From assembly GCA_934149165.1 (NCBI GenBank), contig CAKPDY010000001.1, positions 1 through 64,000 on the forward strand: a stretch of 64,000 nucleotides of DNA. The letters are read 5' to 3'. Below, piece after piece: positions 36,531 to 46,750 of this stretch. Under the pieces are notes generated by a model that did no database searches, had not been told where the DNA came from, and saw only the letters and a program-made list of their open reading frames with translations. Position numbers and translations under genes: made by a program. The DNA comes from an uncultured Clostridia bacterium (GTDB taxonomy: Bacteria; Bacillota; Clostridia; TANB77; CAG-508). How positions within the stretch are numbered: the first letter of the stretch is position 1; each line of letters begins with the position of its first letter.

Positions 36531-38505
36531 TTATCTTTCTTCTTTATTTTCTATTTTTTTGTTTGTTGATTTACTTATTGCATTTTTGATAGAATTAAAT
36601 GTAATTGCTGGCTTTAAAACTGTTTTTTTAGCTCCAGAAATAACTTCATATTGTTTCCCATCTATATCTTCAATATCAAAATTTAATTCTAAATCTTTTT
36701 TATCTGCTATTTTTACATTATTTGTAAATGAATTAGCTCTTTGTGTGATTTTTCCATTTGTTAACACTAATTTCAAATTATCACATTTCTGAAAAGCAAA
36801 CTCATCAATATTTTTTACACTTTCTGGAAGTTCTATATTTGTAAGTCTTTTGCAATCTGAAAAAGCACCTTTTCCTATATTTTTTATATTATTAGATAAA
36901 TCAATTTCCTCTAGATTTTCATTTTTAAAAAAAACTCCTTCATTTAAATCTGATACTTTACATTCACTATCCATATGTATATACATTAAATTTTTGCACA
37001 TACTAAAAGCATATTTTCCTATTTCTTTTACACTTTTTGGAATAGAAACAATTCCATATGTTGGTGGCAATTTTTGTGTATTATATTTTACTTGATTATC
37101 ACTTTTAATCTCTGGAACAATTACTTCATAATCTTCAGATAAACATCCTTGAAATGCGTAATCACCTATTTTTTCAACATTATTTGGTAAAGAAATGGTA
37201 TGAATTTTATTACAATTTAAAAAGGCATCATTTTTTATTTCCTTTAATGAATTATATTTTCCTAAATAAATTGATTCTAAATTTTTACAATTATAAAATG
37301 CACTTTCACCTATTGTTTTCAACTCATTTTTTTGATCTATGCTACCAAATAATTTTAAATTTTCACATTCTCTAAATGCATTATCTCCTATTTCCTGTAA
37401 TTTTCCATCTATAATAATTTTTTGCAAATTTTTACATTCTCTAAATGCATCATTTTGAATATATTCTAGGCTTTTGGGTAAAACAACAGTTTTTAAATTA
37501 TCACAAAACGCAAATGCACCTCTTCCTATTACTTTTACTCCTTCTCCTATAACAACTTCTTCTAATTTATTACATTCTGCAAATGTGCAATCGTCAATCA
37601 TATCAGTATTTTCTACTTTTACTCTATTTAATTGTTTTCTATTTTTTACATCTAACATAGAGATTTTATTTTTTATTTTACTTCTATTTTCTGTTTCAAT
37701 TTTTTCTAATTCTTTTCTTTCATAACTGTTTTTTGGAAATTTTCCAGCCACCTTGTTTTTACAAGATTCAGTTTTAAATTTAAAATTTTTACTGTCAGTT
37801 TCCCAAAATAAATTCGACATTGCAGAATAAAAGTCAAAATTGTTATTTTCTGGTAAAATAAAATTGCAATCACTTTTTGTGCTTCCGACTCAAATCATCA
37901 CGAGTAAGTTTTTTTAAACTATCTGGCAAAACAATTTCATTTAGATTATTACTAAATAACAAATTCGTCTTTGATATTTCACTAATTTTATTAGGCAAAT
38001 GTAAGAATTCAAGTTTTTCATTTCCAATGAATACATTTTTCCCCATTTTTTCTACTGAATCTGGAATTACCAACCTTTCTAATTTATTACAGCCCGCAAA
38101 TGCTTCATCTTCAATTTGTTTCAAACCATCTTTTATTTCTATATTTTTTAATTGTATGCATTTTTCAAAGCATCTTTCAGGTATTTTTACTAGATTTTCA
38201 GATAATTCAATTTTTTCCAAATTACTTAAATATGAAAAACCAGAAACTTCAACTACAGAATCTGGAAGATGAATTTCCTTAATTTTACCTAAAAATGCAT
38301 ATCTATCTTCATTAAAATATCCTGGGTAATATGAATTATTATGATAAGATTTAAATTTAAAATGTACATTTTTATTATCATCTAACACATAATCACCATT
38401 ACATAAATTTGGTATTTTTTTTACTCCATCTGGAAAAACTAGTTTACCATCTTTTATATCTTTTCCCTCTATTTCTTCTACAAATCCATTTTCATTAATA
38501 ATCAT
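36531..38505 (-). CDS. Leucine-rich-repeat (LRR_5/BspA-like) protein, +1 frameshift at CGG
   Basis: Read as one protein of 657 residues: 206 codons, skip C at 37887, resume at GGA (37886), running in frame into MSNLFWETD and on to 36531. Both halves carry LRR_5 repeats (units such as IPDSVEKMGKNVF, GENAFRECENL, LPNNVEKIGDYAF). The repeats form a solenoid for binding proteins. No signal peptide or anchor is seen, so it appears cytoplasmic. The second part also has its own ATG at 37820 but lacks a good ribosome-binding site there. The joined region 190-225 is a linker without repeats. Co-oriented with a coiled-coil protein gene 13 bases upstream. Confidence 0.75.
37885..37887 (-). other. In-frame CGG, +1 frameshift site 4 (LRR_5 gene)
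   Basis: Minus strand zero frame reads TTG AGT CGG AAG CAC AAA AAG TGA. Skipping C gives GGA AGC ACA AAA AGT GAT TGC with no stop through to the second LRR block. Confidence 0.8.
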
Positions 38506-38518
38506 AATTTTACCCCTT

Positions 38519-38986
38519 TTACTTTAGTAATTTTTTATCAAATTCTTTAAAAAATATTTTACGAATTATAAATGGACATTTACATATACTATTATATAAT
38601 TGTTTATTAATATTTTTTAATTCTTTGTTTTCTTCTTCTGATTTTTTTAAATTAATTCTATATTCTTCTACTAATTCTTTTATTTTAGGTATCTTATTAT
38701 TTTCTGCTTTATACTTTTCTAATAAATTTGTAATTTTGCTATTATCGTTTTGATCTTCACTATTAATATCTTCAATTTTTTTAATTAAAACATCTAAATA
38801 TTTATATGTTTCTTCACTTATATCCTGTTGTTCTAATGGAATATCTGGTTCGATTTTTATATTTTCATTATATTCCATATTTTCAGTAATAAATTTTAAC
38901 TCTTCTTTTGGTATTTTGTTATATTCATCTTCAGGCAAACTATCAAGTATTAAATATACTTGATATAATACATTACCTTTTGTCAT
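38519..38986 (-). CDS. Coiled-coil protein of unknown function
   Basis: 155 residues, very rich in Glu, Lys, Asn and Ile. An N-terminal part with LPEDEYNKIPKEELKFI resembles a short conserved region seen in clostridial proteins of unknown role. Long predicted coiled coil around 75-135, then a basic CPFIIRKIFFKEF tail. TAGGAGG before the ATG. Thirteen bases from the LRR_5 gene, so probably one transcript and perhaps one complex. Confidence 0.7.
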   Translation of the reverse strand: MTKGNVLYQVYLILDSLPEDEYNKIPKEELKFITENMEYNENIKIEPDIPLEQQDISEETYKYLDVLIKKIEDINSEDQNDNSKITNLLEKYKAENNKIPKIKELVEEYRINLKKSEEENKELKNINKQLYNSICKCPFIIRKIFFKEFDKKLLK

Positions 38987-39025
38987 AAGCGTACCTCCTA
39001 ATAATTTTATCTAGTGTATAAATTC

Positions 39026-39057
39026 ACTTAAATTATATTTTTTTATATAATTTAAGT
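39026..39057 (-). terminator. AT-rich hairpin after the acyl-CoA synthetase gene
   Basis: 13-bp perfect stem ACTTAAATTATAT and complement with a 6-base loop. No T-run follows on the minus strand, so termination is uncertain. Confidence 0.45.
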
Positions 39058-39064
39058 CAATATG

Positions 39065-40780
39065 TTATTTATCCATCTTTTTCATTTCCTCAAATCTTTT
39101 AACTTTAGCAGTTGTAGTTTTAACCATAGGTTCATTTGTAATAACTAAATTCTTAATATATTTATATTTAACTAAACCTTTATTAATTTCTTTAATATCT
39201 TTCCAAATTATATCATGTAATTCTTCTTCACTAACATCCCCAAATTTTTGTTTAACATATGTTTCATTATACACTATTTTTACAGAAACAACCAAATCAT
39301 CGTCTTTTGGCATTCCATAAACCATGCTTTCTGCAACATATGGCAAATTATTTATTAATAATTCTAATTCTTCTGGATAAACATTTTTTCCATTTTTTAA
39401 AACAATAACATTTTTCTTTCTTCCTGTTATAAATATAAAACCATCTTCATCTATATAACCTAAGTCACCTGTATGAAACCAGCCATTTTTTAAAACCTCA
39501 TCTGTTGCTTCTTTATTTTCATAATATCCAAGCATTACATTTGGTCCTTTAGCAACTATTTCCCCTATTCCCTCTTCATTTGGGTTATCTATTTTAACAC
39601 TAACCTCTGGTAATGGGAAACCTACTGAACCATATCTAATATTTTTAATATTCTCAGCTGCTATTACTGGTGCTGTTTCAGTTAAACCATATCCTTGAAC
39701 TGTTAATATTCCAAAATCATTAAATCCTTTTGCCACATTTTTGTCTATAGCTGATGCACCACTTATTATAAATCTTATATTTCCACCTAAATTATTAATT
39801 ATATCTTTAAATATTTTTCTTCTAACATCTATTCCAAATTTAAGTAGAAATTGACTTATTTTTAAGCCCTTTTCAAATTTTTCTTTCTTACCCTGCTTTT
39901 CTATTTGTAACATTATTTTTTTATACATTGCTTCTATTAATAATGGTACACATACAAAAACCGATACTTTATATTCTTTTAAATTATCTTGTATATAACG
40001 TAAACCATCGCAAAATACATTTGTTGCACCAGATGCTAAAAACAGTGTTAAACCTGTTGAACCAAATGTGTGATGAAATGGTAAAAATGCCATATTTACA
40101 TCTGTTGAATACATTTTTTCAACACATTGCATGTTATATATATTACTTACTATATTATAATGTGATAACATTACCGCTTTTGCTAATGATGTAGTTCCTG
40201 ATGTAAATATTATTGATGCCATTTTTTTATTATCTATTTCATTATCTAAATAGTTGTTATTTCCATTTTTTAATTCTTGCTCTCCTATTTGTTTTATATC
40301 ATCTAAACATTTTATATCATCAAATTTTGATTTTTCCATACAAACTACTTCTTTTAAATTTGTAGATTTTTTTTGAAATATTTCATTTATGGAATCTTCA
40401 TATGATTTTTCAAAAACAATCATATCTGCTTTACTTCTTATTAGCAAAGATTCTATTTCTTCTTTTGGTAAACCTTTATCTAATGGAACAATCACACCTA
40501 ATCCATTTATTACTGCATAATATGTAACAGCCCATTCATAACAGTTTTTCCCTATTACAGCAATTCTTTTATCTTTATATCCCAATTTTTGTAAACCTGT
40601 TCCAACATAATTTATATCATTTTGAAAATTTGTATATGTTATATTTGTATAACTTACATTTTTGCCATCCTTATGTTTAATTTTAAAAGCTATATTTGAA
40701 GGATATAACTTAACTGAATTATTAATTAAATCCCTAATATTATCAAATTTTTCTGCTTTATATAATATTTTATTTTTCAT
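39065..40780 (-). CDS. Long-chain acyl-CoA synthetase / AMP-forming ligase
   Basis: 571 residues. AMP-binding P-loop TSGTTSLAKAVMLSH (a variant of TSGTTGxPKG), adenine motif QGYGLTE, GWFHTGD hinge region and a C-terminal catalytic Lys in KTTTAKVKR. The family activates fatty acids through an acyl-adenylate to acyl-CoA; chain length cannot be read from sequence. It could serve lipid synthesis or salvage. AAGGTG precedes the ATG. Downstream of pgi on the same strand. Confidence 0.92.
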   Translation of the reverse strand: MKNKILYKAEKFDNIRDLINNSVKLYPSNIAFKIKHKDGKNVSYTNITYTNFQNDINYVGTGLQKLGYKDKRIAVIGKNCYEWAVTYYAVINGLGVIVPLDKGLPKEEIESLLIRSKADMIVFEKSYEDSINEIFQKKSTNLKEVVCMEKSKFDDIKCLDDIKQIGEQELKNGNNNYLDNEIDNKKMASIIFTSGTTSLAKAVMLSHYNIVSNIYNMQCVEKMYSTDVNMAFLPFHHTFGSTGLTLFLASGATNVFCDGLRYIQDNLKEYKVSVFVCVPLLIEAMYKKIMLQIEKQGKKEKFEKGLKISQFLLKFGIDVRRKIFKDIINNLGGNIRFIISGASAIDKNVAKGFNDFGILTVQGYGLTETAPVIAAENIKNIRYGSVGFPLPEVSVKIDNPNEEGIGEIVAKGPNVMLGYYENKEATDEVLKNGWFHTGDLGYIDEDGFIFITGRKKNVIVLKNGKNVYPEELELLINNLPYVAESMVYGMPKDDDLVVSVKIVYNETYVKQKFGDVSEEELHDIIWKDIKEINKGLVKYKYIKNLVITNEPMVKTTTAKVKRFEEMKKMDK

Positions 40781-40863
40781 TTGGTCACCTTATTCTCCTA
40801 TTCTTAATTTTATACTTAGGCTATCACATTATTACAGTTTAATCAATTTATATGACTGATTGT

Positions 40864-42171
40864 TCAATAGCCCGGTTTTTCTAATAATTTAAACATATTT
40901 GTTTTATATTTTTCAACACCTGGTTGATTAAATGGATTAACTCCAAGTAATAATCCTGATACAGCACATGCTTTTTCAAAAAAATAAATTAAATGTCCTA
41001 TAGATTCTTCAGTTAAATCATCCATTTTTATTATAATATTTGGAACACCACCATCTACATGAGCTTTTATTGTTCCAAGCATTGCTTTAGTGTTAACATA
41101 ATTTATAGTTTTATCTGCTAAGTAATTAAGTCCATCTAAATTATCTTCTTCAAAATTAATTTTAATTTTTGTTTTTTCTTTTTTAATTGCAATGATTGTT
41201 TCAAATATTGAACGTTCTCCATCTTGAATAAATTGCCCTAATGAATGTAAGTCTGTTGTAAAAATTGCACCAGCTGGAAAAATTCCTTTTAAATCTTTTC
41301 CCTCACTTTCTCCATATAGTTGTTTCCACCATTCTATTAAGTATTGTAAATTTGGATTATAAGTTGCTAAAATTTCTATTGTTTTCCTTTTTTTATATAA
41401 TACATTTCTAGCTGTTGCATATTTATAACAATCATTGTATTTTAAATTAGAATCATTATATTTTTCTTGAGCAAATTTGGCTCCTTCCATTAATTTATCT
41501 ATATTTATTCCTGAAACTGCAATTGGTAATAAACCTACTGGTGTTAAAACTGAATATCTTCCACCTATATTATTTGGTATTACAAAAGTTTCATATTCTT
41601 CTTCATTTGCAAGCTGTTTTAAAGCACCTTTTTCTTTATCTGTTGTTACATATATTCTTTTTTGTGCTTCTTTTATTCCATATTTATTTTCTAATAAATT
41701 TCTAAATATTCTAAAAGCAATTGCTGGTTCTGTTGTTGTTCCAGATTTTGATATTACATTTAATGATATATCTTTATCTTGCACTAATTCTATTAAATCA
41801 TTTATATAACTACTACTTAAATTATTTCCAACATAAAAAATCTGTGGAAACTTTCTAATTTTCTTATCTTGTAAATTGTAAAATGTATTTGTTAATGATT
41901 CTATAATAGCTCTTGCCCCTAAATATGAACCTCCAATTCCTATAACAATTAATACATCTGATGTTTTTTGAATTCTTTCTGCACACTCTTTTATTCTTTC
42001 AAATTCCCTTTTATTATATTGTGATGGCCAATTTAACCATCCCAAAAATTCGTCTTTATGATTTGCCTTTTTATTCAATAAATTATGTATTTTCTCTATT
42101 TCACCTGAATATTCTATAATTTCTGTACCAGTTATTTTACAATTTTTTAAATCTAAACTTATATTTGACAT
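40864..42171 (-). CDS. pgi: Glucose-6-phosphate isomerase
   Basis: 435 residues, the short bacterial type. [29 protein letters not shown] and [15 protein letters not shown] are substrate-binding signatures; the C-terminal Lys lies in PGVEKYK. It interconverts glucose- and fructose-6-phosphate in glycolysis. Preceded by AAGGAG and the promoter at 42224-42252. Confidence 0.97.
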   Translation of the reverse strand: MSNISLDLKNCKITGTEIIEYSGEIEKIHNLLNKKANHKDEFLGWLNWPSQYNKREFERIKECAERIQKTSDVLIVIGIGGSYLGARAIIESLTNTFYNLQDKKIRKFPQIFYVGNNLSSSYINDLIELVQDKDISLNVISKSGTTTEPAIAFRIFRNLLENKYGIKEAQKRIYVTTDKEKGALKQLANEEEYETFVIPNNIGGRYSVLTPVGLLPIAVSGINIDKLMEGAKFAQEKYNDSNLKYNDCYKYATARNVLYKKRKTIEILATYNPNLQYLIEWWKQLYGESEGKDLKGIFPAGAIFTTDLHSLGQFIQDGERSIFETIIAIKKEKTKIKINFEEDNLDGLNYLADKTINYVNTKAMLGTIKAHVDGGVPNIIIKMDDLTEESIGHLIYFFEKACAVSGLLLGVNPFNQPGVEKYKTNMFKLLEKPGY

Positions 42172-42223
42172 AAATTACCACTCTCCTTCTTTAGTATATT
42201 TTTCCATTTGCTTTTATGTTATA

Positions 42224-42252
42224 ATTTTACATTATGTTTCTTTTTATTTCAA
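42224..42252 (-). promoter_or_regulatory. Promoter of pgi
   Basis: Minus strand -35 TTGAAA (42252-42247), 17-bp spacer, -10 TAAAAT (42229-42224). Confidence 0.6.
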
Positions 42253-42312
42253 TACAATATTTCTATTTTTACAACTAATATTAATAATTGTTTATTTGCC
42301 TTGCAATTATCC

Positions 42313-42506
42313 GGCTAAATATAGGAGTTACGTAGACCTGGTGGGTTATATCATTGTTCTGAGCTTCGCCCCAACTGCACACAATATGTAATAGATTTCC
42401 ACTTTGTTACAATCTATAACATATTGTAGATTGTCGGTCCCCACCTTGACTACGCTTCATAACAATGATATAACCCACCAGGTCTACGTAACTCCTACAT
42501 TTAGCC
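42313..42506. repeat. 194-bp element with 46-bp inverted repeats
   Basis: Arms at 42313-42358 and 42461-42506 are complementary over 46 bases with one mismatch. The ~100-base centre holds a second inverted repeat (42381-42397 with 42411-42427, one mismatch). It is richer in G+C than its surroundings and encodes nothing I can see. It could be a MITE-like element, a cruciform site or a structured RNA. No obvious target duplication flanks it. The rest of the gene-free stretch 42172-42552 holds only the pgi promoter. Confidence 0.85.
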
Positions 42507-42552
42507 TACTCTACAGTTTAAAATTTGTTAGTAATTACAAATTAACAGTAAC

Positions 42553-43708
42553 TTATTGAACCTCATTTAATATTTTTGCCAAATATTTCATACTTGCCAA
42601 ACACTCTTCAAGAGTATTTCCAGTAGAACCAACTTCAATAATACAAGCAGCCTTAGCAACATGATGATTATACCTAGAATTTCTTACAATCATTGGCTTA
42701 CATAATCCGTGGATACAATTCCTCTGCCTTTTGCTGAACCTTTATAGCAAATTTTAAATTTTCTCTCCAATTTTTATGTTTTAAACCTCCTCCATCTGTT
42801 CCAATAACAAACATTATTCTAGCACAATACTCATCTCCTATTTTAACCTTAGGAGCATAAGTATTATCACCAATTGCATCTCTATGTAAATCTATTACAA
42901 TATCTGTATTCTGATATGTTGAAAGTAAATTTTTTACAGTAATAATAGAACGGTCATATGAACCATTATAAGCTGGATAATCATGATATGTTTTATCATG
43001 TATTACATTATATCCATAATTTTTTAAATATTTTTCTAATTCATCTCCAACCCTTACAACACTATAATTAAAATCTGTTGTTCTATATGTTCCTGTTGCA
43101 TTATATGAATATTGCTCTGTGGGTGTATAACTTTCACATGTATGTGTATGAAAAATTAAAAAATCTTGTTTATTAACTTCCACATTTAAATCTGTAATTT
43201 CTGCTGATAAATCATAACTTGATTCATTTCTTAACTTCACTCCAAAAATTTCATAAGTATATTTATCTGGAATACTACTTGGAATCATTTCAACATTTAC
43301 ACCTGTTTGAGCTTCAACAATTGTGTCTGCTGAATTAGTATTAGTTTCCGTAGCTTGTGTTTCATTTTCATCTGTTTTTTGAGTACTGTTATTTTCATTA
43401 TTATTAGCTATTACTGTATTTGGTAAATTCCCTGTTGCAACAGATTTAAACATACTAAACTCATTATTTAATGTTTGTGCAATATAATTTTTATCCATAA
43501 CATCTGAATCAATCTCTTCTTCGTCTTTTAATAGTAATATTTCATTTTTTATAGTTGACATATATGCGCTTGAATTAAAAGAAAAACATCCATTTACATT
43601 TTTTTTTGAATAAAAAAAATTAGCAAAAATTGTTATAACACCAAATACTAAACTAATTTTTGCTAAATATTTACATATATCCTTTAGAGTAACAACTTTT
43701 ATTTTCAC
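42553..43708 (-). CDS. spoIIP: Stage II sporulation protein P, +1 frameshift at CGG
   Basis: Read as 384 residues: 333 codons from GTG 43708, skip C at 42709, resume at GGA (42708), ending at 42553. N-terminal membrane helix (about 14-33), Thr/Asn-rich linker, then the SpoIIP amidase/endopeptidase domain with FHTHTCESY, VIDLHRDAIGD and, only after the shift, YPGLCKPMIVRNSRYN and ACIIEVGSTGNTLEE. The last Glu-containing motif is needed for zinc-dependent amidase activity, so the zero-frame product would be inactive. SpoIIP degrades septal peptidoglycan during engulfment. AAAGGAG upstream of the start. Confidence 0.88.
42707..42709 (-). other. In-frame CGG, +1 frameshift site 5 (spoIIP)
   Basis: Minus strand zero frame reads TAT CCA CGG ATT ATG TAA. 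Skipping C gives TAT CCA GGA TTA TGT AAG, restoring the conserved Y-P-G-L of SpoIIP. CCA CGG is the same context as in ylbJ. Confidence 0.88.
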
Positions 43709-43787
43709 TTAAATTTTTCTCCTTTGCATAAATATTTATATGAACTAGCCTATAAATATTATATGCATATTTTAAATGAAATATGTT

Positions 43788-44432
43788 TTAATCTAAACGA
43801 GGTTTTAAATCTAAATAAATTGGTTTTTCTTCCATTATCATAGTTGCCTTTCCATGACCTGGATATACAATAGTATTATCAGGTAATACTAAAAGTTTAT
43901 TTATAATAGAATCCATTATATCTTCTAAACTACCTGTTGGTAAGTCTGTTCTTCCCCAAGTTCCTCTAAATAATGTATCACCTGTTATAACAAATCCTTC
44001 ACTTTCACAGTAAAGTGAACTTCCACCTTTTGTATGTCCTGGTGTATGAATAACTTTAAATTCTAAGTTTCCTAAATGTATTAAATCATTATCATTTACT
44101 CTTGAATCTGCTTCAAATTCTGCATTCATTCCAATATATGTTGTTAAACTTAATTTATCATTTTTAAGTCCTTCTGCATCAAATTTATGAATTAATATTA
44201 AACCACCTTTTCTTTCCTTTAATTCACAAACTGCACCTATATGGTCTCCATGACAATGTGTTAAATATATATATTTCAATTTTGCATTTATAATATTAAG
44301 CATTTCTATTATTTTTTCAACTTCACCACCTGGGTCTACAACCATTGTTTCTTTAGAAATTTCATCTTGAATTATATATGTATTTGTATATTGTTTTAGT
44401 GCTGTTAAGACCCTTATTCTCTTTAGTATCAT
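43788..44432 (-). CDS. Metallo-beta-lactamase-fold hydrolase (glyoxalase II-like)
   Basis: 214 residues. Zinc motif THCHGDH around 59-65, further ligands in HTPGHTKGG and the Asp of ITGDTLF, and the last His in VYPGHGKATM. The family includes glyoxalase II and many thioester or phosphodiester hydrolases; the substrate is not clear. Follows rel by 31 bases on the same strand, so likely co-transcribed, a common arrangement in clostridia. Confidence 0.9.
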   Translation of the reverse strand: MILKRIRVLTALKQYTNTYIIQDEISKETMVVDPGGEVEKIIEMLNIINAKLKYIYLTHCHGDHIGAVCELKERKGGLILIHKFDAEGLKNDKLSLTTYIGMNAEFEADSRVNDNDLIHLGNLEFKVIHTPGHTKGGSSLYCESEGFVITGDTLFRGTWGRTDLPTGSLEDIMDSIINKLLVLPDNTIVYPGHGKATMIMEEKPIYLDLKPRLD

Positions 44433-44463
44433 TATAAAATCATCTTCCTTTTCAATTTATAAT

Positions 44464-46656
44464 TTATTTCTTTCTATTTACTTCATATACATTATCAATT
44501 TTTCTTAAAGATTTTAAAACATTATTTAAATCTTGTAAATTTTCAACTTCTATTGTTAAATCTGTTACAGCTATTTTATCTTTATTAACTTTTGAGTTTA
44601 CACCAACTAACCTTGTTTTTGCTAATGAAACTTGTTTTATTATATCTGCAAGTAAGTTTGCTCTGTCATTAGCTAAAATTTCAATTTCAACACTATATGA
44701 TGTTTGAGTTTCATCATACCAATAAACATCTATCATTCTGTCTTCTTGTAGTATTAAATCATTTACATTAACGCAATCTTTTCTATGAACAGAAACACCT
44801 CTTCCTCTTGTTATAAAACCTACTATCTCATCACCTGGAACTGGATTACAGCATTTTGATAATCTAACTAAACAGTTATCTATTCCTTTTACAACAACTC
44901 CAACATTAGATGGTTTAGTTTTTCTTACTTTTTCATTCGCAAGTTCTTCCAATGTTTTTTCTATAAATTCATCTGGGTTATCTTTTTTGTATACTTCTAA
45001 AATTTTTGCTATTACTTTTGTAGCAGATATTGCTCCAAATCCTACTGCTGAATACATATCATCTATTGTATTAAATTTATATCTATCTAGTGCTATTTGT
45101 ACATATTCATTTTTAAATATTTTACTATATGGTATACCTATTCTTTTTATTTCTTTTTCTATTAAATTCTTTCCTTTTTCAATATTTTCTGCTCTTTGTG
45201 TTTTTTTGAACCATGCTAAAATTTTATTTTTAGCTGTTGTACTTTTTACAAATTTTAACCAATCTCTACTTGGTCCTTTTGACTGGTCTGATGTAATTAT
45301 TTCAACTATATCTCCATTTTTTAATGTTGTAATAATTGGCATCATTTTACTATTTATTTTGCAACCAGTCATATGATGACCTATTTCTGCATGTATTGTA
45401 TATGCAAAGTCTATTGGTGTGGCACCTCTTGGCATTACTTTTATTTCACCCTTAGGTGTGAATACATATACTTCATCAACAAAAAGCTCTGTTTTTAATG
45501 TATTTAAAAATTCTTGTGGATCTTGCATTTCCTTTTGCCATTCTAGAGTTTCACGAAGCCATGCTAATTTATCTTCTTTTACAATTACAGATGTCTTTTT
45601 TTCTTTGTTTGCTTCTTTATATGCCCAGTGTGCAGCAATACCAAATTCTGCAATTCTATGCATCTCCCATGTACGAATTTGAACTTCAAAAGGTGTTCCT
45701 TTTGGTCCAATTAATGTTGTGTGTAATGACTGATACATATTTGGTTTTGGAACTGAAATATAATCTTTAAATCTTCCTGGCATAGGATTGTATAATTCGT
45801 GTACAACACCTAATGCTGCATAACAGTCTTTTACACTATCTACTAAAATACGTAGTGCAAATAAATCATATATTTGGTCTAAAGTTTTATTATCTCTTTT
45901 CATTTTTCTATAAATACTGTATAAGTGTTTCGCTCTTCCTGTTATTTCTGCTTTTATTCTTTGTTTTTTTAATTCATGATTTATTTGATCTACTATTTGA
46001 TTTATAAATTGTAATCTTTCTTCTCTTTTTTTGTCTATTCCTTCTACTATTTCTCTATATTCATCAGGATTTAAATATTTAAATGATAAATCTTCTAATT
46101 CCCATTTTAAAGAATACATACCTAACCTATTTGCAAGTGGTGCATATAAATCAGCGGTTTCTTTAGCTATTGCAATTTGCCTATCTCTTTTTAAGTATTT
46201 CAAAGTTCTCATATTATGTAATCTATCTGCTAATTTTATTAAAATTACCCTAATATCTTTTCCCATTGCTAAAAACATTTTTCTATAATTTTCTACCTGT
46301 TGTTCTTCAGCACTTGTATATTTTAAATTTCCTAACTTAGTAACACCATCTACCATTTCAGCAATTTCAGGTGAGAACTCTTTTGCCAAATCCTGTATTG
46401 TAACTTCTGTATCTTCTGCAACATCATGTAAAAGTGCTGCACAAATTGTTGCTTCATCTAACTCTAATCCAGCAAGTATATATGCAACTTGTACTGGATG
46501 AATTATATATGGTTCACCAGATTTTCTTAGTTGAGTTCCATGTTTTTCTTTGGCATATTCATATGCTCTTTTTATGAGCTTTAAATCATTTTTCCTGTTG
46601 TTTTTTTTCATTTTTTCTAAAACATCTTCAATAGTTACATCTTTCACTTCTGACAC
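44464..46656 (-). CDS. relA: Bifunctional (p)ppGpp synthetase/hydrolase Rel
   Basis: 730 residues from GTG 46656, chosen because AAGGAG lies ten bases upstream; a further in-frame ATG at 46698 has no ribosome site. Domains in order: HD hydrolase (HPVQVAYILA, LLHDVAEDT), synthetase (RIKAEITGRAKHLYSIYRKM, QIYDLFALRILV), TGS (VFTPKGEIKVMPRGATPIDFAY), zinc-finger/helical region and C-terminal ACT. It makes and degrades the alarmone of the stringent response. Confidence 0.97.
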   Translation of the reverse strand: MSEVKDVTIEDVLEKMKKNNRKNDLKLIKRAYEYAKEKHGTQLRKSGEPYIIHPVQVAYILAGLELDEATICAALLHDVAEDTEVTIQDLAKEFSPEIAEMVDGVTKLGNLKYTSAEEQQVENYRKMFLAMGKDIRVILIKLADRLHNMRTLKYLKRDRQIAIAKETADLYAPLANRLGMYSLKWELEDLSFKYLNPDEYREIVEGIDKKREERLQFINQIVDQINHELKKQRIKAEITGRAKHLYSIYRKMKRDNKTLDQIYDLFALRILVDSVKDCYAALGVVHELYNPMPGRFKDYISVPKPNMYQSLHTTLIGPKGTPFEVQIRTWEMHRIAEFGIAAHWAYKEANKEKKTSVIVKEDKLAWLRETLEWQKEMQDPQEFLNTLKTELFVDEVYVFTPKGEIKVMPRGATPIDFAYTIHAEIGHHMTGCKINSKMMPIITTLKNGDIVEIITSDQSKGPSRDWLKFVKSTTAKNKILAWFKKTQRAENIEKGKNLIEKEIKRIGIPYSKIFKNEYVQIALDRYKFNTIDDMYSAVGFGAISATKVIAKILEVYKKDNPDEFIEKTLEELANEKVRKTKPSNVGVVVKGIDNCLVRLSKCCNPVPGDEIVGFITRGRGVSVHRKDCVNVNDLILQEDRMIDVYWYDETQTSYSVEIEILANDRANLLADIIKQVSLAKTRLVGVNSKVNKDKIAVTDLTIEVENLQDLNNVLKSLRKIDNVYEVNRKK

Positions 46657-46750
46657 TTTTACATCACTCCTTAAATTTTTAATCTTGTCCAATTTCAAAA
46701 CCTTAAAAACTTTACAAATACTAAATTTTAAATTTGAAGAAACATATTAT

